A stretch of DNA of 64,000 nt from Chitinophagales bacterium (GTDB taxonomy: Bacteria; Bacteroidota; Bacteroidia; Chitinophagales; CAIOSU01): assembly GCA_026003335.1 (NCBI GenBank), contig BPHB01000001.1, positions 1,076,591 to 1,140,590 of the forward strand, given 5' to 3'. The translations under genes and the position numbers were made by a program. Under the pieces are notes generated by a model. It had not been told where the DNA came from. It searched no databases and saw nothing but the letters and a program-made list of their open reading frames with translations. This document shows positions 42,254 to 52,159 of the stretch, piece after piece. Position 1 is the first letter of the stretch; each line of letters begins with the position of its first letter.

Positions 42254-43315
42254 TGCTGCTACTGCGGCAGGATGCATTGCCTGCACTTTACGTATTTGCC
42301 TGTGCATGATATACATCCATAACGGAGGAATCAAAGCCAGGACAATCATGGCAGGATAGCCGGCTGGCATCTGAGGCACATCCTCATAATGTCTTAATAC
42401 CTGGTATTTGCGGGAGGCTTTATAATGGTGGTCAGAGTGCCGGGTCAGCTCAAACAACATGACCCTGCCTATCCAGTGATTGGAATTCCATGAATGGACA
42501 GGCAACACGCGCTCGTAACCGTGTTGTGTCTTTTTTCTGGATAAACCATAATGCTCAATATAATTGATAGTTTCCAGCAATAACTTGGCGATAAGGGCTG
42601 CGAAGACAAAATACAACGCAATCATCCATCCGGCAACAAGTCCCAGACCAATCACCCAGGCAGCCTGAATCAGTTCAAACCAGATCATCTCATTGCGAAG
42701 TGAAAATGCCGGCAGGCCCTTTCTGCGTAAACGTTCAGCCTCCAGCTTCCATGCAGAAATGTAACCTCCGATCCATGAACGGAACCAAAAGCTATACAAC
42801 CATTCCCCATATCTTGCCGTTGCCGGATCTTCTCCTGTTGCCACCCTTTTATGATGACCCCGATTGTGCTCAATGATAAAATGCAGCTGCAATGAAGGAA
42901 GCAAAAGCATCTTAGCCAGAAAACGCTCCAACGCTTTCTGACGGTGGCCAAGCTCATGGCCGATATTAATGCCGATAGATACCATAGCTACCCCCAGAGA
43001 AAACACACGCCCTGCTATTTCTCCCGCTGAAAGTCCCGGCTCGCACAGCGAGAACACTCCAAACAAGAGAAAGCCATATAAAAGCGGCACCATAGCATAA
43101 AGCACATAGTCATACCACGGGTTGTTTAGGGCTTTCTTTTCCTCTTCTTCAGTAAGATTGCGTCCTGTTGCGGGTAAAAGCAACTCCAGCACCGGAATAA
43201 TCACAAAAGCATATACAGGCAAAGCATAAGTCCAGATTCCGCGACCGGTGAGCGAGATGATTCCGAAAAACAGACCACTGAGCACAAATGTGTAGCGCAA
43301 AGGCTTGAGATCCAT
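42251..43315 (-). CDS. alkB: AlkB-type alkane 1-monooxygenase
   Basis: 354 residues from ATG 43315 (MDLKPLRYTF); an upstream frame to 43405 precedes it but looks like promoter DNA. Membrane diiron family with all the histidine boxes: HELGH at 120-124, EHNRGHH at 149-155 and RHSDHH at 292-297, plus the NYIEHYGL segment near 251-258 that marks the alkane hydroxylase subgroup. It hydroxylates the terminal carbon of medium-chain alkanes or similar chains using O2 and rubredoxin electrons. No rubredoxin gene is adjacent or fused. A divergent TetR gene and an inverted repeat lie upstream. Confidence 0.88.
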   Translation of the reverse strand: MDLKPLRYTFVLSGLFFGIISLTGRGIWTYALPVYAFVIIPVLELLLPATGRNLTEEEEKKALNNPWYDYVLYAMVPLLYGFLLFGVFSLCEPGLSAGEIAGRVFSLGVAMVSIGINIGHELGHRQKALERFLAKMLLLPSLQLHFIIEHNRGHHKRVATGEDPATARYGEWLYSFWFRSWIGGYISAWKLEAERLRRKGLPAFSLRNEMIWFELIQAAWVIGLGLVAGWMIALYFVFAALIAKLLLETINYIEHYGLSRKKTQHGYERVLPVHSWNSNHWIGRVMLFELTRHSDHHYKASRKYQVLRHYEDVPQMPAGYPAMIVLALIPPLWMYIMHRQIRKVQAMHPAAVAA

Positions 43316-43359
43316 GATAAGCTGTTTTTTATCAAATGTAAGCATTCCGGATGAAAAAA

Positions 43360-43387
43360 GTAAACTATAATGATAAAAAAAGTTTAC
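43360..43387. promoter_or_regulatory. Candidate TetR operator between alkB and the regulator
   Basis: GTAAACT at 43360-43366 and AGTTTAC at 43381-43387 form a perfect 7-bp inverted repeat with a 14-bp AT-rich spacer, 45 bp before the alkB ATG and 21 bp before the TetR ATG. Position and symmetry fit a site that controls both genes. Confidence 0.5.
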
Positions 43388-43407
43388 CTTAATTTTGATG
43401 CACACCT

Positions 43408-44028
43408 ATGGGCAGAAAACCTCTCAAAAAAAGCCGCAGAGATGCCCCTGAAAAAAAAGAACAATGGGCAAGGAAGCTCATCCCTCATTTCCAAAAAAAA
43501 GGTCTGCGTAGTTCTACCATGGATGAGGTTGCCCGCCTGCTGCACATCAGTAAGGCAACGCTCTATAAATATTTCAGTTCGCGGGAGGAAATCGTTGCCC
43601 TCTGTGTAGCACAAAAACTGCAGGACATCGGACGTTTCCGCGACATTCTCACCGACAAAAACAAGCCTTTTCTTGAACGATACTTTCAAAGCATTGAATA
43701 CCTGTCGCAGCAACTGGCCGATATTTCCAGCACCTTTCTTGCTGATTTGAAATCCATCTTTCCAGACACATGGGCCACTGTAGATGCATTTATTGAATCA
43801 GCTCTGGAAATAATCCTAAACTATTATGAGGAAGGCATTCGCATAGGCGCACTGCAGAAAGCCAACCCGCATCTGATGGTGATGACCGATCGTTTTTTCC
43901 TGATGGCTCTTTCTGATCCGCGTTTTCTGAACGCATCCGGTCTCAGCCTGCAGGAAGCCTTCAGGCAGTATTTTAAAATGAAATTTTTTGGTATTGTGAA
44001 AAAGCCTGAGCAGTCATCGCAAAAGTGA
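43408..44028 (+). CDS. TetR-family transcriptional regulator
   Basis: 206 residues. A basic N-terminus is followed by the HTH: M-D-E-V-A-R-L-L-H-I-S-K-A-T-L-Y-K-Y-F-S-S-R-E-E at about 38-61. The C-terminal helical ligand domain is unrelated to well-known members. Divergent from alkB with 92 bp between the starts, so it probably represses or senses chain compounds for alkB and itself. Its TGA directly abuts the stop of the convergent copper-monooxygenase-like gene. Confidence 0.88.
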   Translation: MGRKPLKKSRRDAPEKKEQWARKLIPHFQKKGLRSSTMDEVARLLHISKATLYKYFSSREEIVALCVAQKLQDIGRFRDILTDKNKPFLERYFQSIEYLSQQLADISSTFLADLKSIFPDTWATVDAFIESALEIILNYYEEGIRIGALQKANPHLMVMTDRFFLMALSDPRFLNASGLSLQEAFRQYFKMKFFGIVKKPEQSSQK

Positions 44029-45681
44029 TTACTGAATAACCACTTTTACCGTAGATGCATGCTTCCCACCCGTCAGCTTGATCCAATAGAGTCCAGGGAT
44101 CAGCCGGCCATCCTGATTCAGTGTTAAAAAATGCCTTCCGGGTGTTTGATACGCAGCATGTAAAAGTGTCTCTTGCCGACCATCCATATGGATTAACTCT
44201 ATGTTTACCCGATCGGCTTCCTGCAATGCATATTCCAAAACTGCCCAGCCTTCCGATGGATTGGGTTTTACCTGCAAGGCAACGGGTTCACCGGCTGAAG
44301 GTATGCCGGTAACCGGCAGCGCCTTGGTGTAATGCATGTAGGTAATAAACATTTCATCATTAGTGGTAATGCCAAAGCCCACATCTGAGGGGCCGTCATT
44401 GAAATAGGTAGCCTCATGAATTAAACCTTCCCGCATGTCTACCTCCAGCAAGGGTGCAAATTCACGCACCGGGGGATGTGCCCAGTCATAATAACCGCGG
44501 TCAAAGCCGGCTTCATAATCCATCGTTCCTTCATATATCTTTACTCCCCGGGAACCATCTGCATTACGCAAATAGATGTCATAATCCACGCCCAGCTTAT
44601 GTGTATGCGCCTGCAATATCCAGATATACCACGTTTCGTTTGCTGTCTGTTCAAAAGAGAGTGTATGATTGGCTCCGGTGTTCGGGATATGCAATGCAAA
44701 AGGATTTAGCAGCCCTCCGTACACCGCCAAACGGGAGAACATCTCTACCGCTCCGCTGCCACGCGGCCGGGTATATACATTCAAATAGGCGTGGGCAGCA
44801 AGAATAGAATCGTCATCATAGTTTTTAATATGAAAATTAGAATTCAATATGGTACTTGCTTCCCAGAAATATGCTGTTCCTTCAGGCAGCTCATGGGGCC
44901 GGCTGTACTGCCAGGTAGCTATAGTGCTTGCATTAATCTGTACATCAGCCTGTCCTGCTACGCTGGTAATCCGTTGATGCCCTTCGGCCACATTACTCCC
45001 GTAACCCGGATGGTATTTGTATAAAATGTAGTGGTGCGACTGCGGACTCATGACCACCTCTACTTTTGTCACTTCCACATCCTCCGGAAGCAGGGTGTTG
45101 TATTTCCACTGGTATTCACGCTCCTGACCGGGAAGTAAAAACAAAGGACCATCATGCACCTGAAAGCCTTCTCCGGGAGGTGGAGGGGGCGGTGCGTCAA
45201 TTTCGGGCAAAGCCTTCCCGCTGTAGTAATCTATCAGGGTAGCTTCGCTGATAACGGTTCCGCTTTTGGGAGCGCCAAACATGATCCACTGCCGTACCAG
45301 CTCTTTTTCCACAGCGGTAAGTACTCCGTTTTTCGGACAAGGGGTCCCCTCCCCCGTTTCCAGCACCAGCTCATTACCCATGTCGCTTGCGATTTTGCGA
45401 AGCAGAAAGCTCCTGTGCGGATAGCCCGGGGATATCAGTACATGAGACTTTTGGGATGCAACAGGATTGGCAACCGCTCCATTTACGATTTGATTATAGA
45501 CATCGTTCTGGCTACCGGCTAAGCTGAAAGATTCATAAGGGGATACACCATGACAACCGGCATCTGCACAATGCGTTTGAAGTATCGTATACACACGTGC
45601 ATACGTACTCTGACAATATGTGTTTGAATTGGGGAAAAGGAACAGCATTCCGATTACTGCACCCGCAATTTGTTTAATCAT
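44029..45681 (-). CDS. T9SS-exported copper type II monooxygenase-like protein with CX4CH motif
   Basis: 550 residues from ATG 45681 (MIKQIAGA), the start of a signal peptide ending near NTYCQ. A cytochrome-like N-terminal region has Cys38-x4-Cys43-His44. A Pro-rich linker (P164-P169) follows, then a two-domain beta fold with the copper ligands of the PHM/DBM family: His216-His217 and His284 for one site, and His359-x-His361 with Met444 for the other. A T9SS sorting domain (about 465-550, V-K-P-N-P-S-E-G) ends it. Family enzymes hydroxylate C-H bonds with O2 and a reductant. It sits beside alkB and its regulator. Confidence 0.78.
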   Translation of the reverse strand: MIKQIAGAVIGMLFLFPNSNTYCQSTYARVYTILQTHCADAGCHGVSPYESFSLAGSQNDVYNQIVNGAVANPVASQKSHVLISPGYPHRSFLLRKIASDMGNELVLETGEGTPCPKNGVLTAVEKELVRQWIMFGAPKSGTVISEATLIDYYSGKALPEIDAPPPPPPGEGFQVHDGPLFLLPGQEREYQWKYNTLLPEDVEVTKVEVVMSPQSHHYILYKYHPGYGSNVAEGHQRITSVAGQADVQINASTIATWQYSRPHELPEGTAYFWEASTILNSNFHIKNYDDDSILAAHAYLNVYTRPRGSGAVEMFSRLAVYGGLLNPFALHIPNTGANHTLSFEQTANETWYIWILQAHTHKLGVDYDIYLRNADGSRGVKIYEGTMDYEAGFDRGYYDWAHPPVREFAPLLEVDMREGLIHEATYFNDGPSDVGFGITTNDEMFITYMHYTKALPVTGIPSAGEPVALQVKPNPSEGWAVLEYALQEADRVNIELIHMDGRQETLLHAAYQTPGRHFLTLNQDGRLIPGLYWIKLTGGKHASTVKVVIQ

Positions 45682-45804
45682 CCCTTCGGTTTTTATACAG
45701 ATAAAGCTGACAAATTTATAATGATGCTTCTTTGATTTTCGGAAGCATTTTACAATAAAAGTATAAAACTTCAAGCCGGCACTGAAGCACCATCGCCCGC
45801 CAGT

Positions 45805-46179
45805 TTACTTCTTAAAAGTAAAGTACACGGCTAAAATGAGAAATGCAAAGCCCAGTAAATGATTAAGCCGGAATGTTTCCGTTTTAAAAAACACCAGCGA
45901 AAAAACAATAAAAACAGCCAGTGTAATGGCCTCCTGAATTACTTTCAGCTCCACCAGCGCAAAAGGACCACCATTGCCCTGATAGCCGATACGATTGGCC
46001 GGCACCTGAAAACAATATTCAAAAAAGGCAATTGCCCAGCTTATTACAATAACACCTAACAAACCCAGACCCTCAAGCCATTTTATCTCGCGAAACTTTA
46101 AGTGCCCATACCAAGCAAAAGTCATAAAAGTGTTGGATAAGACCAAAAGCAGAATGGTCAGGAGCGCTTTATTTTGCAT
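45805..46179 (-). CDS. DUF486 small membrane protein
   Basis: 124 residues with four hydrophobic helices. The DUF486 pattern is clear: S-N-T-F-M-T-F-A-W-Y-G-H-L-K, E-Y-C-F-Q-V-P-A-N-R-I-G-Y and L-K-V-I-Q-E. The fold resembles small drug/metabolite transporters, but the function is unknown. It is preceded by 125 bp of non-coding sequence and stands alone. Confidence 0.85.
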   Translation of the reverse strand: MQNKALLTILLLVLSNTFMTFAWYGHLKFREIKWLEGLGLLGVIVISWAIAFFEYCFQVPANRIGYQGNGGPFALVELKVIQEAITLAVFIVFSLVFFKTETFRLNHLLGFAFLILAVYFTFKK

Positions 46180-46263
46180 ATATCAATTTTGTCGCGAAAA
46201 TAAGCTTCGGGAAGATAGCAGAATACAGCGATCTCTTTTTAATACAAAAAACACTACGATCCT

Positions 46264-46831
46264 ATGATGGCCTTAACACACAGACTTACCGCCAGCCAGC
46301 AAAAAAACCTTCTGGATGTGTTAAAAGACCGTTTTGAGAAATATCCCCAAAGACACAGCGCCATCGCATGGGTGGACGTGCAGGAAAAATTGCTGGCGAA
46401 CCCTGTCAGGCTCTGGTCTCTGCATGAAATGGAACGCACCGGAGGCGAACCTGATGTAACCGGCATGGATGCAGCTAACCGGAGAATACATTTTCTGCGA
46501 CTGCTCACCGGAAAGTCCTTCGGGACGCAGAGGACTCTGCTACGATCACCAGGCTTTTGAGGCCCGTAAACAACACAAGCCCCCCAACAGTGCAATGGCA
46601 ATGGCCACTGCCATGGGAGCTGAATTACTAAACGAAGAACAATATTGCCGTTTGCAGGAATCTGTCAGGATGGATAGTCGCACTTCCAGTTGGATTAAAA
46701 CCCCGGAAGCTATCCGCAAACTGGGAGGCGCTTTGTTTGGTGATTATCGCTACGGACGGGTTTTTATTTACCACAACAGCGCTGAATCTTACTATGCCTC
46801 GCGCGGATTTCGCTGCATGCTGAAAGTATAA
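46264..46831 (+). pseudogene. DUF4256 protein, interrupted by a one-base frameshift
   Basis: Two overlapping frames carry the two halves of a DUF4256 protein. The first (from ATG 46264) ends its sense part at E-R-T-G-G-E-P-D-V-T-G-M-D-A-A. The second continues T-G-E-Y-I-F-C-D-C-S-P-E-S-P-S-G-R-R and runs to V at 46831. Moving from frame one to frame two at about 46474-46480 by skipping a single base (near 46477) restores a full-length protein of about 188 residues. No slippery heptamer is seen, so it is a pseudogene or an assembly error. Confidence 0.75.
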
Positions 46832-46895
46832 GGGTGTATTGTTTCACAACGATACAAATCTTTACAAGCTGCCCGGGACTGTTTCTACTACACGC

Positions 46896-49800
46896 TCAGA
46901 ATATTGCCCTGACTGCTGCCCTGCCAATATGCACAGGTTTTAAGCTTCCCGTTTTTCTTCCCTCATAGGAAAGACTGAATTGTATATTGGCAGCCAGATA
47001 GCGTTCAAATGAAGCCGACCACTGGTAATTTCTCCCGTCTTTAAGTCCCTGCAGCATATTAAATTCCAGCACCTCATTAGTGTTCCCCGTGTAATCAACA
47101 TGAGTAAATGAAAATCGGGCATTCACTACCGTTTTGGAAATAACGCTATACCGGGCGTCCACAGAAGACTCATGCATCACGGCTTTTTCCCCATCAGGCT
47201 TATCTATGTTATTGCGCAGAGCAAATTTATACAGCAGAGTAACCCTGAATTTGGAGCCATACAGATAAGCCAGCTGCGGTTCGGCTTCATGGCCTTCAAT
47301 AAAATAATTCTTATCCCCATAAACGGCTGACCTGTAGCTACGCTGGGAGAAAGTATATTTCACGATGACACTTATCGGTCGTATAACATTCCACCTCACC
47401 CGTCCAAGATGTTCACGCACACTGCTGGACTCAACCCCGTTGACCAGATTTACCTTGCGTGCATTATCCATAAAAGTATATTCCAGACTGTATACCGGAC
47501 TGATGCGATTAAAAAAGACCGTATGCCTTGCCAGCCTGTTAAAAGCGACCAGATCTTGTTCTTCAGGATTCAGCACAAAGGGGTTAAACGGTGACTGGTC
47601 CGAGCCACGGAATAATTTTCGTTCTGCCTGCAGGGAGGTAACCGTGGAAAAACGGGCTATAAATGCCTTGAGTTTTTTCTTGTTATTCCATACCGCTGCC
47701 GGATTCAGCGACAGGGAAAAGTTGAACTGCGAAGAATTTACGTCATCATAATCCAGCGTAGGGTTCAGCACACGAATGTAAATGCCCTTATCCGGTTGAT
47801 CAGCCGGTACGTATTTGCTTTCATCCCTCGGGTTATCGTTAGGGTCGCCCAGATATTGATAAGTACCCTGCCCGGGCTCCACCTGTATGTAGGAGTAGGA
47901 AATACGGGGCTCTTTACCCGACCCCAGTTCATAAAGAGTATTAAAGTTGAGGGCGCCCCTGAGTACGTTCAGGCTGTACTCTACCCTTCCCAGGTAATAA
48001 TCCTGTGGCTCCTTTTGTGCTGTAATGCTATCAGCAGTTTCCAGTCTGCGATAGGTAAGCAGCCATCCCAGACGCTGATTCTTAAAACTTGCCACCGTAC
48101 CCCTGAAGCCCGCTGTATGACTGGCGTTGACCAGACGCAGGATGTTTTGTTCCGGGAAAAATTCCAACCGCCTGATATATTCTACCCTCATTTGATTTAC
48201 AGCCGTATCCGGTGAGGCTATGTACAACCGCCAGTCAGTAAAAACAAAACTTCTGCCGAGGAGTGTATCGGTGTCTTTATCCCATATTTTATTATCTTCC
48301 AGCTCGTAGCGTCCGCCCAACTTCCATCCCCGCAAATTCAAAAACGATTTTGACGCCTCTACCACCGGACGTATGAAGCGGGAATACTGTGTTGGAGCAT
48401 CCGTAGTCAGGTGGCTAATAGTGGCATCCAAATAATACCCCCTTATATTCAGATATGAAGATACCCGATGCCGCAACCCACGATAAGCCGGAAGAGCAAG
48501 AAATGAGAAAAGCTGATAACCGAGCTTCAGCCAATCACCGAGCACATACCGCAGTTCACCGCGCACTCCGTGTTCATCAGTGGTATCTTCACGGCTGTAA
48601 TTCCAGTCGCGTGTGAACTCCACAGGGCGATATCGTTCTAACGCCTGAAAGTTTCGTCCGGCAAATTCATAGTCTAAATCAGCGAGAATATATTGTTTGC
48701 GGGATGCGCTCCCGATACGAAACTGCCGGTTATAGGCAACCCGCGTTGCCACGCCCACATTATCCTGGTTGCCTTTATCCGAAAAAGTATTACCGTCATG
48801 ATTGCTGAGTGCTGCTTCTGCAGTAAACCGGTCATTTTTTGAAGGGTTAAAATCCAAACCCAGCGTAATCATTTGTTTGCGTGCCGGAGGCACCAGAATT
48901 CTATATGGAATATAGCTCCCCTTTTTTTGCCCATTTGCAGGAGGCACATATTCAAATACGCGTCCGTTGGGAGTAGTGAAGGAAGCCACATAATCTCCTT
49001 GCCCCGGGCCTACATAAGTAAAAATGACCCGATATCGGGCGCTGTCAGGGTGGGTGGAATAAACAAATACCGTGTCAAACTTGGAGTTTGTGGTGTCAAA
49101 GTCTATAAGCTTGTATAACACCTTGTCAGGGCTGAAGTCCTGCTCGGTATAACCGGGAAAAAGAATGCCGGAAGGATTGTCACCAGCGGCCCGCAGCGCA
49201 TCCCTCTGCCCGGGTCCCAGATCCGCTTCAAGCGGCTGGTTTTTGCTGTCCTGCTCAGAAAAAAAATTAACCCGCAATTTCAGTTTTTCGCGCTCATAAG
49301 CAGCATCCCATGCGATGAGATAGCGGAAATAGCTGTTTTCGGAATATTCAAATTCCACTACTACCCGCAAATCGGAAGTAATGAGTTGTTTAGGGGTAAA
49401 AGTAATTTCGCCCAGGTTGTAATCCATGATATAATCATTTTCCGCTCCACGCTGCATCAGTTTGCCATTGATATAGACACGCTCAGTTCCGGCCAGTACA
49501 ATGATAAAAGTTTCACCGTTGGCGCCAATCAGCTTATAGGGACCCTGATTGCCTTCGGTAACCGGCAACGGATATCGCTGGTATTTGCCTTTGGCAACAG
49601 CCAAACTGGCACGGGCAGCAATCCTGTTTTTTTGTCGGATATCAAAACTACCCGAGTAGCTGCCTCCCTGCAGCCTCTTATAATATTTCATAAAGTAGCT
49701 TTCCGGAGCCGTCAGCTCATAATCGCCTACTATCATACTGTGCGCATTTTTTCTAATCTGAATGTATACTTTGTCAAACTCCTGCAGCTGTTGTGTGGTG

Positions 49801-50366
49801 CCGTCTGGCTGTATGGGAATATTGTTGTCCGTTATTGCCGCAGTAACCTCCACATCCCTGCCTAAATCTCCGGAGAGCTGCAGATTAAAGCTGGAGCTGA
49901 GCACCACATCCTGATTTGTGCCGAATGATATACCGCGGGCAAAGCTTCCGCTGTATTGCAGTGTACCGAAGTCAATTAATTTGTCTGCCGTGGAAGGCAT
50001 ATAGTTAAAGGGATTGACACCAGCGGTATTTTTTGCCGTTATCATGGACCGGTCTTTTCTGTAATACGTACGACTGAAGCTAAACGGATAGGTTCGGTAT
50101 AACACCCATACACTATCCACGGCAGGGATTTTTTTCCATCGCAAAAGGGCTTTTAAATAGTCTGCTTCATACCAAGACGAGTCAATATACCGGTTGTCTG
50201 CATCTCTGATTACCAGAGACCCCTCTACAATGCTTAAGGTATCCAATACAAGCGTATCTCCTGATACGGCAAATGCCTTGTATCGCAAACGGGATAGCTC
50301 CTGCCCTGTCAGCAGATTTGCCGAAATCAAAAAAAACATTAACCCGATTGATCGCAGGGGCATCAC
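46896..50366 (-). CDS. Very large conserved Bacteroidota outer-membrane protein
   Basis: 1156 residues with a signal peptide (to about LLTGQ). The N-terminal quarter has a distinctive block with F-A-R-G-I-S-F-G-T-N-Q-D-V-V and A-A-I-T-D-N-N-I-P-I-Q-P-D-G-T-T-Q-Q-L-Q-E-F-D-K-V, which I recall from large uncharacterised surface proteins of the phylum (also reminiscent of SprA fragments, but this is not SprA, which is about twice as long). The rest is beta-strand-rich with many aromatic ends, consistent with a barrel. It is probably outer-membrane; function unknown. Confidence 0.75.
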   Translation of the reverse strand: MMPLRSIGLMFFLISANLLTGQELSRLRYKAFAVSGDTLVLDTLSIVEGSLVIRDADNRYIDSSWYEADYLKALLRWKKIPAVDSVWVLYRTYPFSFSRTYYRKDRSMITAKNTAGVNPFNYMPSTADKLIDFGTLQYSGSFARGISFGTNQDVVLSSSFNLQLSGDLGRDVEVTAAITDNNIPIQPDGTTQQLQEFDKVYIQIRKNAHSMIVGDYELTAPESYFMKYYKRLQGGSYSGSFDIRQKNRIAARASLAVAKGKYQRYPLPVTEGNQGPYKLIGANGETFIIVLAGTERVYINGKLMQRGAENDYIMDYNLGEITFTPKQLITSDLRVVVEFEYSENSYFRYLIAWDAAYEREKLKLRVNFFSEQDSKNQPLEADLGPGQRDALRAAGDNPSGILFPGYTEQDFSPDKVLYKLIDFDTTNSKFDTVFVYSTHPDSARYRVIFTYVGPGQGDYVASFTTPNGRVFEYVPPANGQKKGSYIPYRILVPPARKQMITLGLDFNPSKNDRFTAEAALSNHDGNTFSDKGNQDNVGVATRVAYNRQFRIGSASRKQYILADLDYEFAGRNFQALERYRPVEFTRDWNYSREDTTDEHGVRGELRYVLGDWLKLGYQLFSFLALPAYRGLRHRVSSYLNIRGYYLDATISHLTTDAPTQYSRFIRPVVEASKSFLNLRGWKLGGRYELEDNKIWDKDTDTLLGRSFVFTDWRLYIASPDTAVNQMRVEYIRRLEFFPEQNILRLVNASHTAGFRGTVASFKNQRLGWLLTYRRLETADSITAQKEPQDYYLGRVEYSLNVLRGALNFNTLYELGSGKEPRISYSYIQVEPGQGTYQYLGDPNDNPRDESKYVPADQPDKGIYIRVLNPTLDYDDVNSSQFNFSLSLNPAAVWNNKKKLKAFIARFSTVTSLQAERKLFRGSDQSPFNPFVLNPEEQDLVAFNRLARHTVFFNRISPVYSLEYTFMDNARKVNLVNGVESSSVREHLGRVRWNVIRPISVIVKYTFSQRSYRSAVYGDKNYFIEGHEAEPQLAYLYGSKFRVTLLYKFALRNNIDKPDGEKAVMHESSVDARYSVISKTVVNARFSFTHVDYTGNTNEVLEFNMLQGLKDGRNYQWSASFERYLAANIQFSLSYEGRKTGSLKPVHIGRAAVRAIF

Positions 50367-50527
50367 AGCAAAAACAGCAATGGATATAAGGACTAAAATT
50401 AGAGTTTATTGCCCCGGAGAATAACTGCACTCCGGACAGAATGTGGAAATACGCACAAGCAACCTTCCGTCCGCAATTAGGATACTGACTGTAAGATGAT
50501 TTATACTTATCTTCATCGCCCTGAAAA

Positions 50528-52159
50528 ATGATTACCTTAGGCATTAATGGAGGTTTTCGTCCGGTTTATCAGGATGTCAGTGCCTGCCTTGTTGTAGACG
50601 GCAAGGTAGCGGCAGCCGTTGAGGAGGAGCGGCTCAACCGGATCAAGTTTTCACCCGGACGGTTGCCCTACCAGTCAGTAAAAGAAGTGTTGCAGATAGC
50701 TGGACTTTCCATCAAGGATATAGAGCTTATAGGGTTTCATGGCAGCACCTGGGAACCAGAGACAGAGCTACGAGTAAAAGAATATTTTCAGAATTATTTC
50801 GGCTATGCCCCTCCGCTGATGCGTTACCATCATCACGATTGCCACTGTGCCAGTGCATACTACGCTTCCGGCTTTGATGAGGCGCTGGTGATTTCCATGG
50901 ACAATTCGGGTGATGGCATATCCGTTCAGATCAGTACCGGTAAAAACGGCAAGCTCACTTTGATAGAGCGTTTTGCCCGGCCCAATAGCCTGGGTTTGTT
51001 TTACTCCTTGATTACACAATATTGCGGATTCCTGAAAGACAGCGATGAATATAAAGTGATGGGCCTCGCTTCGTATGGGGATCGTAACCGTTTTGACTTT
51101 GACTGGCTGATTGATTTTTCTGAAGGTGTCCTGCGCATAAACACGGACTATATCATTTCATTGCCTCCGGGGGCACCCTCACCGTTGCGTGATGAAATGA
51201 TTTTCAATAAAAAATTTCCTGAACGCATGGGTGCTCCCAGACGCATACCCGGCACAGCCTATACTCAGTTTTACAAAGACGTTGCTGCCTCAGCCCAACG
51301 TCATCTGGAAAACACGGTACTGAAAATGCTTAGCTACTATAGCGAAAAGACCGGTTTGCGCAACCTTTGCATGGCTGGCGGTGTAGCACTTAATTGTGTG
51401 ATGAATCAGAAAATTATGAATGCCGGTTTTGTGGATGCGCTGTTTATTCAGCCCGCTGCCGGAGATGCAGGCATATCCCTCGGAGCGGCATGGTTAGCTG
51501 CTCTGCAAGCCGGGGATATTCCGGTAAAGCCCGACCATACTTTCCATGGTAGTGCATTTAGCAAAGAACACATACAATCCGTGCTGGATGCATGTCATCT
51601 TACTTACCGACACACGGATGACCCGGCTGATGCCGCTGCAGCGCTCATAGCAGACCGTAAAGTAATTGGCTGGTTTCAGGGACAGATGGAATTTGGACCC
51701 AGGGCACTGGGAAGCCGCAGCATTCTCGCCCATCCCGGATATGCTGAAATGAAAGACATCGTTAACAGAAAAATAAAATTCAGAGAGGCCTTTCGTCCGT
51801 TTTGCCCCAGTGTGCTGGAAGAAGATGCCGGAAAATATTTTTCCGGTAAACAGCCCATCGCCCCATACATGACTATTACTTATGATGTCAGAAAAGAAAT
51901 GCAGGCTTGCATTCCGGCTGTTACCCATGTGGATGGCACAGCCAGAATTCAAACCGTAAATGCTGTCCAGCATCCGCTCTACTATCGCCTGCTGAAAAAA
52001 TTGAAAGAAAAAACTGGTCATGGAGTGGTACTCAACACTTCATTTAATTTATCGCACGAACCCATAGTATGCACTCCACGTAATGCCATAGCTACTTTCT
52101 TTTCCAGCGGACTTGATGCTCTGGTAATAGATAATTTTATTGTGGAAAAACCACTCTGA
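50528..52159 (+). CDS. NodU/TobZ-family O-carbamoyltransferase
   Basis: 543 residues. The N-terminal kinase-like fold has G-I-N at 5-7 and a His-rich metal site, HHHDCHCASA at 101-110. The C-terminal Sua5-like half has M-A-G-G-V-A-L-N-C, F-G-P-R-A-L-G-S-R-S-I and N-T-S-F-N-L-S-H-E-P. Such enzymes transfer a carbamoyl group from carbamoyl phosphate via an adenylate to a hydroxyl on a sugar or natural product. FkbM and glycosyltransferase genes follow, so a carbamoylated glycan or glycolipid is a reasonable product. Confidence 0.9.
   Translation: MITLGINGGFRPVYQDVSACLVVDGKVAAAVEEERLNRIKFSPGRLPYQSVKEVLQIAGLSIKDIELIGFHGSTWEPETELRVKEYFQNYFGYAPPLMRYHHHDCHCASAYYASGFDEALVISMDNSGDGISVQISTGKNGKLTLIERFARPNSLGLFYSLITQYCGFLKDSDEYKVMGLASYGDRNRFDFDWLIDFSEGVLRINTDYIISLPPGAPSPLRDEMIFNKKFPERMGAPRRIPGTAYTQFYKDVAASAQRHLENTVLKMLSYYSEKTGLRNLCMAGGVALNCVMNQKIMNAGFVDALFIQPAAGDAGISLGAAWLAALQAGDIPVKPDHTFHGSAFSKEHIQSVLDACHLTYRHTDDPADAAAALIADRKVIGWFQGQMEFGPRALGSRSILAHPGYAEMKDIVNRKIKFREAFRPFCPSVLEEDAGKYFSGKQPIAPYMTITYDVRKEMQACIPAVTHVDGTARIQTVNAVQHPLYYRLLKKLKEKTGHGVVLNTSFNLSHEPIVCTPRNAIATFFSSGLDALVIDNFIVEKPL

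Noticed and set aside
46474-46480. Programmed +1 frameshift in the DUF4256 gene
   Set aside because: No slippery sequence, in-frame stop or stimulatory hairpin at the junction, and the family is normally a single frame.
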